DNA of 64,000 nt from Larus michahellis (Eukaryota; Chordata; Aves; Charadriiformes; Laridae), in assembly GCF_964199755.1 (NCBI RefSeq), contig NC_133901.1:46097418-46161417 (forward strand), given 5' to 3'. The translations under genes were made by a program, and so were the position numbers. Of this stretch, positions 51,671 to 64,000 are shown one piece after another (position 1 is the stretch's first letter; each line of letters begins with the position of its first letter). The notes beneath the pieces were generated by a model. The model was not told the origin of the DNA, did not search any database, and worked only from the letters and a program-made list of their open reading frames with translations.

Positions 51671-54600
51671 TAACAGCTCCGTAACGTCATGCTGTGCGCA
51701 GGGCGGGGGACGTGGGCTGAAGCTCTGCCTTTGGGTGTAACTCCTCGCTGGCCCCCGGCTACAAGCCCCTCATCCCTGCCCAGCCAGCCCGCCTCAGCCC
51801 CGCTGCACGCTCCTCCCACCCGCTCCGTGAACCCGGACCCAGAAAAGAATCAGACCGAAAAATGCAAAGCTTGAGCTGCTGCAGTTTAAGCAAAGAAACA
51901 TTCTTTTAAAAAAACGCAGCAAAAGCGTTTATAGGATCCTGGCAACACAAGCAAACCTGTGACAGGCCGCGAGGCCGGGGCTGCGTGCTGGCATCCCCCC
52001 GTTTTCAATGTACAGAATCACGCAGCTTTCTCCAAGGACACTTTGCACTTTGTTTGGCCTTGGCAACCGTCAAGTTAATAGCAACACTGCTTCCAAAAAA
52101 ATAAAATCCTAACCAAACGCTGACTTTTGGCAGGGAGAGAAAAAAAAAAAACCAAACCTCTAAGACACTGCATCATTTGGAGCGTGCACTGTTTAGTACT
52201 AACGCAAAATTTATTGCTCCGGCAAAGCCTAAACACTAGCAGCTGCCGCCTCCTCCTCGCACTCCTCTGCGTCTCTGAGGACCACCTCGTCTCAGCCGTG
52301 CCAGTGGTGGGGTCGGAGCAGCGAGTCCTGGGAGAGCCGTGGGAGCCCAGCCCGGGGCTCGTCCTGGGGACCGGGGTCCCAGCAGAGGCTGGCCTCGCAG
52401 CTGCCACCCGTCACCAACAGACTGCCTTCGGCCGGGCTGCGACAGCGCTTCTTATTAGAGACACGCCAGCGACAGGAAAGCCTCCCTGGGGGAAACTGCA
52501 GCCATGAGGTAGGAGCGGCGGGGGAGAGAGCGAGCAGCAAAACCACAAGACACTTGCGCCTGCTAAAAATGATTTCCACCTAGTAATTTTAGCAGCTGCT
52601 GTGTTCCTCTGCCTACCTTCCTGGATGAATTTTAAGTAGGAGGTGAGTGAAAATGAGAACGGTGACAGAGTTTTTCCCCCCCAAACCTCTGTATCTGCAC
52701 ATTTTTAACTTCTCCCTGACCCCATCTTAAAGACACAGTCAGTTATTTTCCTCAGTTATGTGGTTTTGGTCCTGGCTGGTAAAAAAGAACCAGGAATTCA
52801 CACCAATGTTTCTCAAGGGTGATTAAAAATAGTGACCCGTCAGAGGAGGATGGAGCTGTACCAGCACCCCTGGTCCAGCCCCGCATCCCAGCCCTGGCAG
52901 CCGGACCTGCCTGCCTCCGACCTCCAGGTCCAGGGTACGGATGCAAAAAGAAACGCAGCTTCCTAATAAATAACAAATGCTGTGAAACCATTGCTCCTTC
53001 CCGCCTGGAGAGGGACGGTTTCTCTCCGGCTGGGGTGGACCTCAGCAATGCCCTGCCTCTGTGTGGAGGTGTCCCTGAGGAGCAGCAGCGTGGGATGGCC
53101 GCTGTGCCCGTCCCCTCACCCAACACCTGCTTGCAGCTGCGGTGGCCACGTTTGGAGAGAACCGTGGGGAAGGCAACTGGGGAAACCCGCCGCGCGGTTA
53201 AGCAGGTGCTCTGCTGAGCCACACACACATCGCAGCACTCGCAGCAAGGGCTGCTGTTTGGTTGGAGGCACGCTGACATTTACACACAAGCCGTAACCTA
53301 TGTTTTAATCCTCAAAAATACACACATGTGTAGTGAGCATGGGCTCATGTCAAGCAAAGTGCACGGTGTGCCATGAAACCAGGTGAAGAATTGTCCCCTC
53401 AGTGGGGACAGGTAGACAGGAGCAGCAGTTTTAGAGCTTGAAGTCCAGTTACCTGCTCATTTATGCTGCTCTTTCCCAGGGCCTTTGGGACCCGAATGTT
53501 TTGCTGAGCTCCTGAGAGATGACGAGGTGTGCTGCTGAGTGAGTTTTCCTCCATTCCTCTCAAACTTCATCAGTCCCAACAATGGCTGAATTTTAAGTTT
53601 GCATTCACTTAACCAGCTAATAAATAACAAGAAATTCAGGGTCAGCATTAACCTCTGATACGGTTGTACTGAAGTCAAGTCAAAAACACCAGTACATTAT
53701 ATTTCCAGCTATGTCCCAGGACATCATCTTCACCACTGACAGAGCAGGCAGCAGGGACTGACAACCTTACGCAGCGAGATCCCTTCTGCAGCCATTTACA
53801 CATGGCATCTGAAGTCAAACAAGCTTGTCCTCACTCAGATCCCCTGCAAGAGAACCATCTCATACAGGCTCCTGCCACGGTGAGCTCTCCTGCCTCACAC
53901 GATTGTCTCCAAGTCCCTTCATCTTCCACCATTTATAGCTCACAGTGAAGGTCCTCCTGCATCCCAGCTCTTAAGTCATGCCCTTGCCAGTCCCGGACAC
54001 CCTTGTCCTCAGCTCTGACAAAAGAAAAACCCACCTCTTTGCTGCTGTTTGCCTCCCAGAGCAGCGAGACAGCTGCTTCCCCAGGTGCAGCCGTTCCCCA
54101 AGCCCACCCCTCCACCACCCCAGGGCATGGTGGGTGACCCTGTGCAGGAGCAGAAGCTCTTTCTCTTGCGGGTTTTGAAAAGAAGAAAAAAACCCACTAC
54201 TAACCTCCATCTGTGCCTCTGTCTGCCCTCACCCAGATGGGAAAGCAGTTTTGCTCATTCAAACCAAACTGTGTGCGGTCCCCTCCCACGAGGGTGGAAA
54301 ATAAGTTCAGGGAGCAAAGCAGGGGCTCCACCAGCCATGGCACGGCCCCGGCGTGGGGCTCCCAGGCCTCGACAGGGAGACCCACACAGCGAAAGAGGTT
54401 CCACGGGAGAGGTGCTTGTGGTGTCACAGTGCAGAGGCTCCTTCCTCTTCTACCGTCTGGTGGTTCGCCCATGACTAACATAGGATACAGGCTCTGGGTG
54501 GCCGCAGCACCCCATGCAGCATCCCCTGGCAGATGTGGGGACCGCATGGAGGCAGGAGAGCATGGAAAAGGCATATCCAGTGCTGTGCTGGAAAAATCAG

Positions 54601-55920
54601 AGCAGATAACTTGAGAAGAAACATCAAGGCTCAGGAAAATGGTTGCTGAGGTTCAGTTTTCAGTTTGACAGTGCAACAAATTCATGTTTTGGGCTGTGAA
54701 GATTTTGGGTCAAAATTCACCTGTGATCAGCTGGTTCCTACAATGCCTTTAAACAGTCAGACTTGATACAAAAGTCTGCAATTCAAGATTTAAAAGTTTT
54801 TCACTTGAAGGCCAATGTCCGTTCAGCCTGGTTACTTCTAAATTGGGTAGAAAGTGTCTGTCCAACTACAAATTCTCAGCTAGCACCAGGGCATCCACAT
54901 TGTCCTTGAAGTGTCACGTAAAATGATTTGTACTCTAAGTAATTCACTTCTTTGAGGTCCTGATTGCTGATATATTGCTACCAGCAGAGTAAACAGCATT
55001 ACAAAAGAGAACAGCATTTTGTACCTCGAACCTCTTGACTTCAAAGGATTTAAAATTTATAAACAAAGAGACACAGCCTCAGTCCAGCACCAAAGAAAGC
55101 CATTTATGTAAGCAGAAAGTCTGGAACAAATAATTAAAACATGAGACTAAACAAAAACATTTTTGAGTTTGTTGAAACAACTTTGAAATGTAAACTCTTT
55201 TTTTTCTGCTTATATTTATTTGCACTTTACCTAAGGGTGCCCTCTGAGCCTGTTATTCCTGACTCGTGTTGGGCTTGGCAGTCCCTCAGTGGTGACCACC
55301 GCGGAGCTCGCTCTGCGCCTCTTCTCCCAGCACACCCAGGGCTCACCCCCAGGGCAGCCCAGACAGGCCACGCGCCGTGACAACCGCTCTGCTGGCGAGC
55401 AAGCTTTTATCTGAAACGGCCAGGTGAAAACCTGCAGTAGCACACCTGCCATCCCTCAGCACTTCTCAAAACCACAACTCCAGAGTGAACACCTTCTTTT
55501 TTTCCTTACGTGAGTTGTGCAGGATTTCTAAGTAGTAATACCACACACACACCCCGCAAAAAAAAAGTTTTGGTGGCTACACTCCATTTTAACATCTTCT
55601 GTCACACCTCAGTGAGCCACAGACCATGACAACGTGCTGGAGCAGCCACGGTTGGGAAAGACATTACTTTACTAATATCTTCTCATGCAGGAGAAGCTGA
55701 AGCAGCTTGTGGGGTTTGTACCCAGGAAGACGCCCAACAGCAGCTTTTGGTGCTTCCAGAGTAATTGAACGCATCTCGGCTCATTTCGGTGTAGCCGAAG
55801 GGAAGCTACGGGCCAATTTGTTACGAACACCACTGTAACTCTACCTGCTCCTCACCTGAATTTAGCGGCGCTTTGTCACCCCCAGCCCCTTCAGTGTATT
55901 ATTAAGGCAAAGGTCCCGCT

Positions 55921-56045
55921 GAAGGCGTCAGCGCTGGCGTCACGGCGGCCGAGCGCGCGGTGGGCGATCGCCTGGTGCCACCTGGTGGGGAGCGGGACAA
56001 CGGCGAGTGTCCGCCACCCCCCGGGCGCATCGGGGCTCCCCGAGA
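55921..56045. promoter_or_regulatory. Short CpG-dense patch
   Basis: About eighteen CpG dinucleotides fall in roughly 120 bp, far denser than the surroundings. No transcript, TATA box or exon is evident on either side, so it may be an orphan CpG island between the two convergent genes. It contains the CTCF-like site at 55975-55990. Confidence 0.6.
55975..55990 (-). promoter_or_regulatory. CTCF-like motif in the CpG patch
   Basis: On the - strand the bases read CCCCACCAGGTGGCAC, a close match to the CTCF core CCACNAGGNGGCRC. It overlaps a CpG-rich context and lies between the convergent 3' ends, where an insulator would be plausible. Occupancy is not known. Confidence 0.5.
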
Positions 56046-58233
56046 GCCCAGCAGCAAGGGCAGGGAGGGAGAGGAAGGCGAAGGGAGCAGGTCATCAGCG
56101 CCTGGGACCTGCCAAAGACAGCTGGAGGCAACGATCCGCAAAGGGCTGGGGTCGCTGTGGAAGTTCTCCATCCACAGCCCAGTCCATGACCAGTCATCAA
56201 ACTGAACTCGACAATTCCACGCTAACGCACCGGGAATGGGATGGAAATAATCATTTCCACGCCACTCATTTGGTGGGGAGATGTGTTCCTTACAACAGAG
56301 AAGCAAAGATTTGCCCAAACCCTCTCCTCCACGGCAGGCAGGGGCTGCTGGCACTCAAGGACATCTCGGCCACGGGCCAGTGACCAGCTCTGCCCCAGCA
56401 CCCATGCCATGGGGGTAATGAATCACCGGGCAGGGGACAGAAAAATCACCCTATGCTTCAACTTGTCTGGCAGCAATTTTTCACATTTTGAATATACACA
56501 TGAATAACTTGAGTCACTCTGGGATGGCCCAGCTGCTTTAAAGTGAGCCATGATCTGAATTGCTTTTAGATCAACGCTTTTTACCAGCAGAAGACAAGGG
56601 AAGCGTATCCATTTACCATACTAAAAATGTATTTAAAAAATAATTTGGGGCAGTTTCCTATCTCACAGTTGAAATGGATTAACTTTAGAAGTCAAAGTCC
56701 TTTTCTGTATGTGACAGAGCTCTGAGGCAAAGTTTATTGTGGTCATAACACGTATCATTTTGCTATGAAGGGGTACAAAATCCCAGAGCAAGGAGGTCAC
56801 AAGCAAGTGGTGGCACTGGCTAACTCTTCCTGTTCTAGCCCATGATTTTGACAAACCATCAAAGCAAGGCTGCAAAAGGAGAACCCTCTTCTCCTAGTAA
56901 CTGTCTGTGATACATGAGGGCTAAAAGGAGAGAGACAGGCACGTAGGGTCCTGCAGAAAATTAGACCCCAGCAGACAATTACTTGCAAAAGCCCATCTCT
57001 GTGTACTGACCCACGCGCTGCAGTCCTGACTTTAGGCTGCATATGGAAGTGGACAAGCTGCCCAAGACTGAGAGCCCCAGGAGCACAGCTGGCCAGGGCC
57101 CGCCACCCAGCGTGCCGAGGTCCTGCAACCCTTCCTGGGGTGTCCTGTGGGGCCACAAACACCTCTTAAAATTAGCTCGGGTATACTCAGTACAAGCTGT
57201 AGTGTGTATTTGCAGTATAGAACACTTTTGCAATGCTGCAAACGTGGAATAGAGCTCTGTGCCTTTTCCCTTTAAATAAAGGGAAGGGGAGGAAGGAAAA
57301 AACCAGGAAGAAAAGAACCCTAGAAAAATCCATTTTGAGGAAGATACTTTATAGAAGAAAACTTTAAGAGATTGACTTGTTTAGCTTGTCAAAACATTAA
57401 GACTCACATTACACTGCCCTAAGCACCCAGGCAGCAAAGGCAGGCCCTTCTGGCAGAGCACAGCACCAAAGCCAGCCCCATTGAGCCACCGCAACCAGTG
57501 TTACCAGCCACAGGAATCACATACGTCTTAAAATATTTATCTTCTAGTCAAGATTGCAAGCCTTGATGGACAATTTTGGCTTTTACATTTCAGAAGTTCG
57601 GTCATAAAGGTGTCTGCAAGAGCCACAGGCACGTGTAACACATCATTAGAACATGCACAATACTATTACTTATTTAAGGGTTAAACACACAGTTGTGAGA
57701 AAATGGCCTGGTTTGTGGCAAAGCAGCTTCCATTGGGCTTTCCAGTCTACAAATACCACTGAGACACACGAAGATGCTAAATTCCTAATGTCATCTCTGA
57801 TCACGCAGCAAGGAAGAAATTTTTCCTCAGTTGTCCAGCAAAAAGCTGGAAGTACCAACTTTTCAAAAAGGAATTCAGAAATTTAAAAAAAACACCACCC
57901 AGTAAATTTACGCTTTCCCCATTATCTCTGCAAACTGATAGAATCAATCAGACAAGAGAAGTCTCAAAACCTGAACCGCTATCCATATACTAGACATTTT
58001 AGAACCACTAGCACGAGGCAAAGCCTGGCACCATTACCCCGTCTCTCTCTTGACGTATCTCTGAACAACAGCTCAGCTTCCAAATGCCACGGGATCCGAC
58101 CGTCGCAGAGGGGACAGAGTAGAACAGCCCGAGAAAACGCAGCAGGTTTCAGCTCCTCACACTCCTGCTTTCAAGTAGGTGTGCAAAGTCATATTTAAGA
58201 AAGGGACAGACTTTTTCTTTTTTTTTTTTTTTT
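56046..58233. other. Intergenic region, right part
   Basis: No gene is recognisable. Open frames up to about 150 codons near 55.9-56.4 kb are on both strands and depend on the CpG-rich patch. From 56.4 kb on the sequence becomes AT-richer and featureless up to a T16 tract (58218-58233) that abuts the PPIF 3' end. Confidence 0.65.
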
Positions 58234-59818
58234 GGTAGAACTGTATTTAATTATTTTTCATATACAAATTAAGAGAACACACACACACAAAAATCATGAT
58301 TCTATCAAATTGAAATAAGCCAAACCAGCACAAATAAACATTTCAAAAATACTACAAAGAAAGATTAAACTGCTATAGTGGAAAGAATAAAAAACTTTTC
58401 AATTCTATTTTCTGCAAAATTACACTCTGAATACTACCTCATACACATAAGAATGGAGCCCTCCATGGAAAAAAAGTCCAGTGCAAAATAGTTTTAAACC
58501 TACATATTATCCAAATGCAACAGAAATAAATTCACATTTAAAGAGAGACATCCCGGTGTATTCTTCTCTTCAGTAACAAGATTATTGCACAAAACCAGTC
58601 AAGTGCTTTGTCCCACAAGCATGAATACTCTACAGCTTTAGTGATTCTCAAAGTGACGTTGTGAGGTTCCAACATTTATTACCGCTCCAGCACTCCACAT
58701 AAAACATACCGCGTTATACAAACAAAATGCGTTTAGCTGATCAGCTGAATTCTTTCCTTCTCGTGCATCAACCCCAAGAATAACCATTTTGCTGCACCAA
58801 TTAGGCCTTGTGATTCTGCGGTGACCAATTTTAACTTCTGACAATGATGCATAAGAAATCAGAATCCCAGCAATACCCGAGGCAGGCCGACTTCTCGGGA
58901 CCAACAGGACAAAAAAAGCAATGAAACCCATTTCTCACTCACGCAAGCTCCCTATACTCTGATTATATTCTCAAAGTGCAAAAATAGGCTATGTATTGAG
59001 AACCGTGCTGCATTCCACACAGAACCAGATCTCAGAGCAGAACTGCACTTCAAGTTCACAGTTGCATAATAAAAAAGTCCCATGATCTTTTGGCTAATTT
59101 GTGGTCTTATTGCCCAGGTAGAGCTCTAGTAGTAGGCTAAGTCAACCAAAAGCAATTTACTTGACCCAAAAGTCAAATTGCTCCATTGACGCAGGTAAGG
59201 TAGAGTTCAGTTTTAAACAGTGATCTGAGACTACAAAAAAAAATTATTAAGACAGAATTAATTTAAAATAACCCACAACCACCCATTGATTCTATTGGAT
59301 CGACTTAAATTGAGACACAGAGAAAGTGTCTGACAGTCTTGTTGCAGACAGCCTTGAGAGCACTAGTTAGTATCATTTTTTCAAAGTGATGAGACAAACA
59401 ACAGAATAGGCATTTATTAGCACCAAAGGAAACATGGTATTTCTCAATTTATACCTAACCCCCAACTATAGAATGCTTAGTTGGCAGCTCCACCACCGAT
59501 GCTATCACCTGAATCATCCAAATACTAAGAACAGCATCAATGCTGCAGTCAGATACGCTCTGGGTGACCGTAGTACTGCTTTCAAAATGCAGTGGGACTC
59601 TACCGAATCAATGTGACAGTGTGACTACCAAGGTAACTCAGTTAAAACGTGTTTCAGTTATTGTTTTATGCTTTTAATCAATATTATTCAATATAGGTAT
59701 AAAAGTCAGAACAAGTTAAATAGAAAATATGGCTCCATAGGTGCTGCTCACAGGATCAGAAATGTTTATGATTCATTTTTCACAGCATCAAAGTTGTCCT
59801 GAATGGTAGGGCAAAAGG
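58234..59818 (-). other. PPIF: PPIF 3' UTR (inferred extent)
   Basis: About 1.6 kb of AT-rich sequence follows the PPIF stop codon on the - strand and ends at the ATTAAA near 58246. From memory this is close to the human PPIF 3' UTR length. Possible earlier signals on the - strand are AATAAA at 59413-59418 and 58675-58680, and ATTAAA at 59673-59678. An open frame at 58638-58931 lies inside it and shows no homology I can see. Confidence 0.65.
58246..58251 (-). terminator. PPIF: Likely PPIF poly(A) signal ATTAAA
   Basis: On the - strand AATAATTAAATACAGTTC is followed, 12 bases after the ATTAAA, by a genomic A16 tract (58233 down to 58218). The signal is the common ATTAAA variant. Cleavage would fall at or just before the A tract, which makes the exact end hard to place from cDNA. 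Confidence 0.55.
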
Positions 59819-59954
59819 CTAGGACAGCTGGCCACAGTCAGTAATGACAATCTTTTTGGTGGGTTTTCCACTCTTGGAACCAAATCGCTCAATTTTTTTC
59901 ACGACATCCATTCCTTCCTTTACATGCCCGAAAACAACATGTTTTCCATCTAGC
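59819..59954 (-). CDS. PPIF: PPIF last coding exon (cyclophilin D C-terminus)
   Basis: 136 nt: one base completing a Trp codon, 44 codons and TAG. The acceptor is TGTTACAG after a T-rich tract. The peptide starts [18 protein letters not shown] and ends VITDCGQLS, equal in length to human residues 164-207. Active-site residues Trp163 (split codon), Leu164 and His168 are present. So are Lys167, the residue equivalent to the SIRT3-regulated lysine, Ser191, and the redox-active Cys203. PPIF is the mitochondrial matrix peptidyl-prolyl cis-trans isomerase that regulates the permeability transition pore and binds cyclosporin A. GSKSGK and the GQLS end favour PPIF over PPIA. Compared with the human sequence as remembered, Ser186 is Arg, and Arg-Thr-Ser at 193-195 is Lys-Pro-Thr. 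Confidence 0.96.
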
Positions 59955-61278
<1,324 letters not shown>

Positions 61279-61375
61279 CAGGTCCTACGTGCTTAAGTAT
61301 GAAATTTTCATCTGGAAATCTACTGCCATAAATGGATTTTCCACCGGTTCCATTATGATTTGTAAAGTCACCACC
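61279..61375 (-). CDS. PPIF: PPIF coding exon, residues 106-138
   Basis: 97 nt: 32 codons plus one base of Gly138, starting in phase 0 after the acceptor TGTTTCAG. It encodes [17 protein letters not shown] and [15 protein letters not shown]. The [17 protein letters not shown] block is diagnostic of single-domain cyclophilins, and SRFPDENF is the PPIF form. Differences from human PPIF as remembered are Ala106 to Gly and Thr131 to Ile, both towards the PPIA residue. In PPIA the same coding segment is a single 173-nt exon (97 + 76), whereas here it is interrupted by an intron, as expected for PPIF. Confidence 0.95.
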
Positions 61376-62317
61376 CTGAAACAGAAATGGCTTATTAACT
61401 TTTCTAGCACACAAGCGTTATTTTACATCAGAATTAATGCTCTTGAAAACATACTCACTTCCTCTCATTAAAAAGTAATAAAATCAACACAATTTCTTCA
61501 GGTTAAGAACGATGATTTAAAAACATGTAACTAGATGAAGATACAATCAAGCTGAAAATAAATTTCTGCTCCAGTTCTTGCTGATATTCTCCAACTGACA
61601 TCCGTAACTCCAACAACCACCTTTCTGTGTTACCAGCCTTGCTCCCAAATGCGGTGCAACAAATGGCAGCAATTTTAAGGAACACCTCAAAGGCCTCAAG
61701 ACAAAATCACCCAAATTCATTACCATAGGCAAGACCTGAGAACTTTTGTTTGTTTGTTTTCCTTCCTTTCTTTCTCCCAACAGGTTTAAACACTGGTCAG
61801 GATCTCCATTATTACTATTTGCTGTTTCTAGGTTTTGTTGTTTAAGTGCTATGTCTGAGCTATTTTAAACTTCCCTCAGCTACATGCTGCTTGCTGGGAT
61901 CGAAGTGGCCACCTGTCTTAGGTTAGACACACAAACAACAACGCACAAACAAAAAACCCCAGCCACAGCAACTCCCAAAGGTGGCTACTAAACACTGCTT
62001 CCAGCAATCTGCCACCTCCTCTGCCGGAAGCGACACCACCCACGCCAGCAAAGAGCTCATACCTAACAAGTGTTTCACGTCACGTTCATCTTCCCACTCT
62101 CGCCTTGAGTAATCTATTACAGGGGTGTTACAGCTACTCCTACGCAGTCCTCTGCATATTGCATGCCATGCGGAGGCATCTGAATTGCCGAGTCCTGGGT
62201 ATGATGACCTCCAATTAGGCTATACCAATTGCCTGAATCATATTAACACTCCATCTCAACAAGAGGCCTCTACTGTTTTCTCTCGCTTTAAAATATTTGA
62301 AACTTATGACAGTATTT

Positions 62318-62403
62318 CCACTTTGGTAATGACTACCAAGTAGTTCGTAAATATTAATTCCCACTTAGGTAATGACTACCAAGTAATTCCTAAATATTAA
62401 CTC
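62318..62403 (+). repeat. 43-bp tandem duplication in a PPIF intron
   Basis: Two units start CCACTT at 62318 and 62361. Both contain GGTAATGACTACCAAGTA and TAAATATTAA, with only a few differences. Confidence 0.85.
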
Positions 62404-63493
62404 ATCATCTCACCGTATCACAGAATCAGCCACCTAGTATCCTCACTTCAGGTCCCTTTGTGGGGACAAAACAGGGAGGCAAGGAGGACAGACTTACACA
62501 GAACTTCAAAAATGAGTGGTAGAACTGAGAGCAGGATTTCTAATTTTCTTATATTTATGTATTTCTGATCGCAGCAAGCTAAACCTTGTCCCTTTGTCAG
62601 TATCACAAAACCTTAGTGTCCTTTACAGCACGCTTGTCCCCTTTTCTTTTAGTAGAAATGTCCTAGGATTAGGGCCTCTTGTTGTCACAGCTGTACTTTT
62701 CGCTTAAAAAAAAAAGTGATAATAGGGGACCACCACAGTCCTAAGTTAATAAATAAAGCACTCTCACTATGACCTTCATCTCAAACTGCTTACAAAGCCA
62801 TTCTACAACGCATTGCTGTTGAAATGTAGCTTCTCCTAAGGGAAGAGAGGACCACCAGGAATCACTACAGCACAGAAACCCTGCTCATCTGCCAAGCCAA
62901 GTACAAAGGCAGCATTCAAAAAGGCTTTTTCTGTTCTGTTTTTGTTGTTGTTGCTGCAGTTTGCTTAAGAAAAAATTGCTAACGTGCATGGACTTTAATT
63001 CAGAATTTTGAAAGATCCATCCTTTAAATCAAAACCCATTTCAGGTGTGTCGTCCCAAAAACCTACCCCAGTCAGCCCTTTGGGTTCCCTTCCATATTAG
63101 GGAGATGTTCAGATAAAAAACCCAAACAACTTTTTTCTTTAAAAACACATTCTCTATTGTGAACAGATTATTCTACCAGGAATAAAGAATGGACATGTTG
63201 TTTTCTTAGCTCACTTAGAACACAAGGTTGATTGTCATTCTACCCACAAACGCTTCTCCCAAGCAAGTGCCATTTTGCCAAGTGTGCCTCACACTAAAGT
63301 ACACTGCTATACAAAAGCAGAAAGCCTTACGCCAGGCTTTTTAAGACGGTCTACGCATAATTTACATTTATTTGTACAGAAGATGTGCTAAGCAACAGCA
63401 AAAAGATCAGAAATGCAAGTCACATTGTTACACCTTCATTCTGCAGTTAGCAAAGGTTAGAGCAGAGAGACTTGAAATGTCACCACTAGCCTA

Positions 63494-64000
<507 letters not shown>

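Larger units (their letters stand above)
44263..55919. other. Intergenic region, middle part
   Basis: GC-rich sequence without a recognisable gene. The longest open frames (48563-49336 on -, 48639-49364 on +) owe their length to the CCAT repeat they share and are mutual shadows. The stretch at 51.4-51.7 kb differs in texture and is listed separately. The sequence at 51.88-52.22 kb has similar mixed AT and GC blocks but no motif I can name. The rest shows nothing I can support. Confidence 0.65.

Noticed and set aside
58638..58931. 97-codon frame in the PPIF 3' UTR (- strand)
   Set aside because: It lies downstream of the PPIF stop in the same transcript. It shows no known motif and is likely a chance frame.

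Overview
This is vertebrate, almost certainly bird, genomic DNA. Two repeats have the typical shape of avian CR1 3' ends: one with a doubled ATTCTATG tail at about 10.2 kb, and one inverted 5'-truncated copy at 44.2 kb. The two genes present are intron-rich and vertebrate. No bacterial, viral or CRISPR features were seen.

Layout. Positions 1 to about 30.56 kb are the 3' half of ZCCHC24 on the + strand: the end of a long intron (1-14118), a 165-nt coding exon (14119-14283), a 9.8-kb intron, the terminal coding exon (24129-24242, stop TAA), and a long AT-rich 3' UTR that probably ends after the AATAAA at 30537. From about 30.8 to 58.2 kb lies a 27-kb interval with no gene I can recognise. It becomes more GC-rich between about 34 and 57 kb and holds simple repeats, short tandem duplications, one CR1 fragment, a possible conserved regulatory element near 51.5 kb and a CpG-dense patch with a CTCF-like site near 55.98 kb. 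From 58.23 kb to the right edge is the 3' part of PPIF (mitochondrial cyclophilin D) on the - strand: a 3' UTR of about 1.6 kb and four coding exons. The first exons, including the mitochondrial targeting sequence, lie beyond 64000.

The two genes converge tail to tail. From memory, ZCCHC24 and PPIF are also convergent neighbours on human chromosome 10q22, so this is conserved synteny. I know of no functional link: ZCCHC24 is a small 3CxxC zinc-finger protein of poorly known role, and PPIF is a mitochondrial peptidyl-prolyl isomerase that regulates the permeability transition pore. All splice sites of the six coding exons are GT-AG, and the phases join exactly.

I found no clear new biological system. 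The items most worth checking are the 51.4-51.7 kb element (an open frame of about 85 codons overlapping clustered homeodomain, SOX and POU-like motifs), the CTCF-like sites, an unusually well preserved ancient MIR-type SINE inside the ZCCHC24 3' UTR, a 32-bp AT palindrome just after its stop codon, and genomic A-tracts directly after poly(A) signals of both genes. No database searches were possible. Repeat family names and all comparisons with human proteins are from memory.
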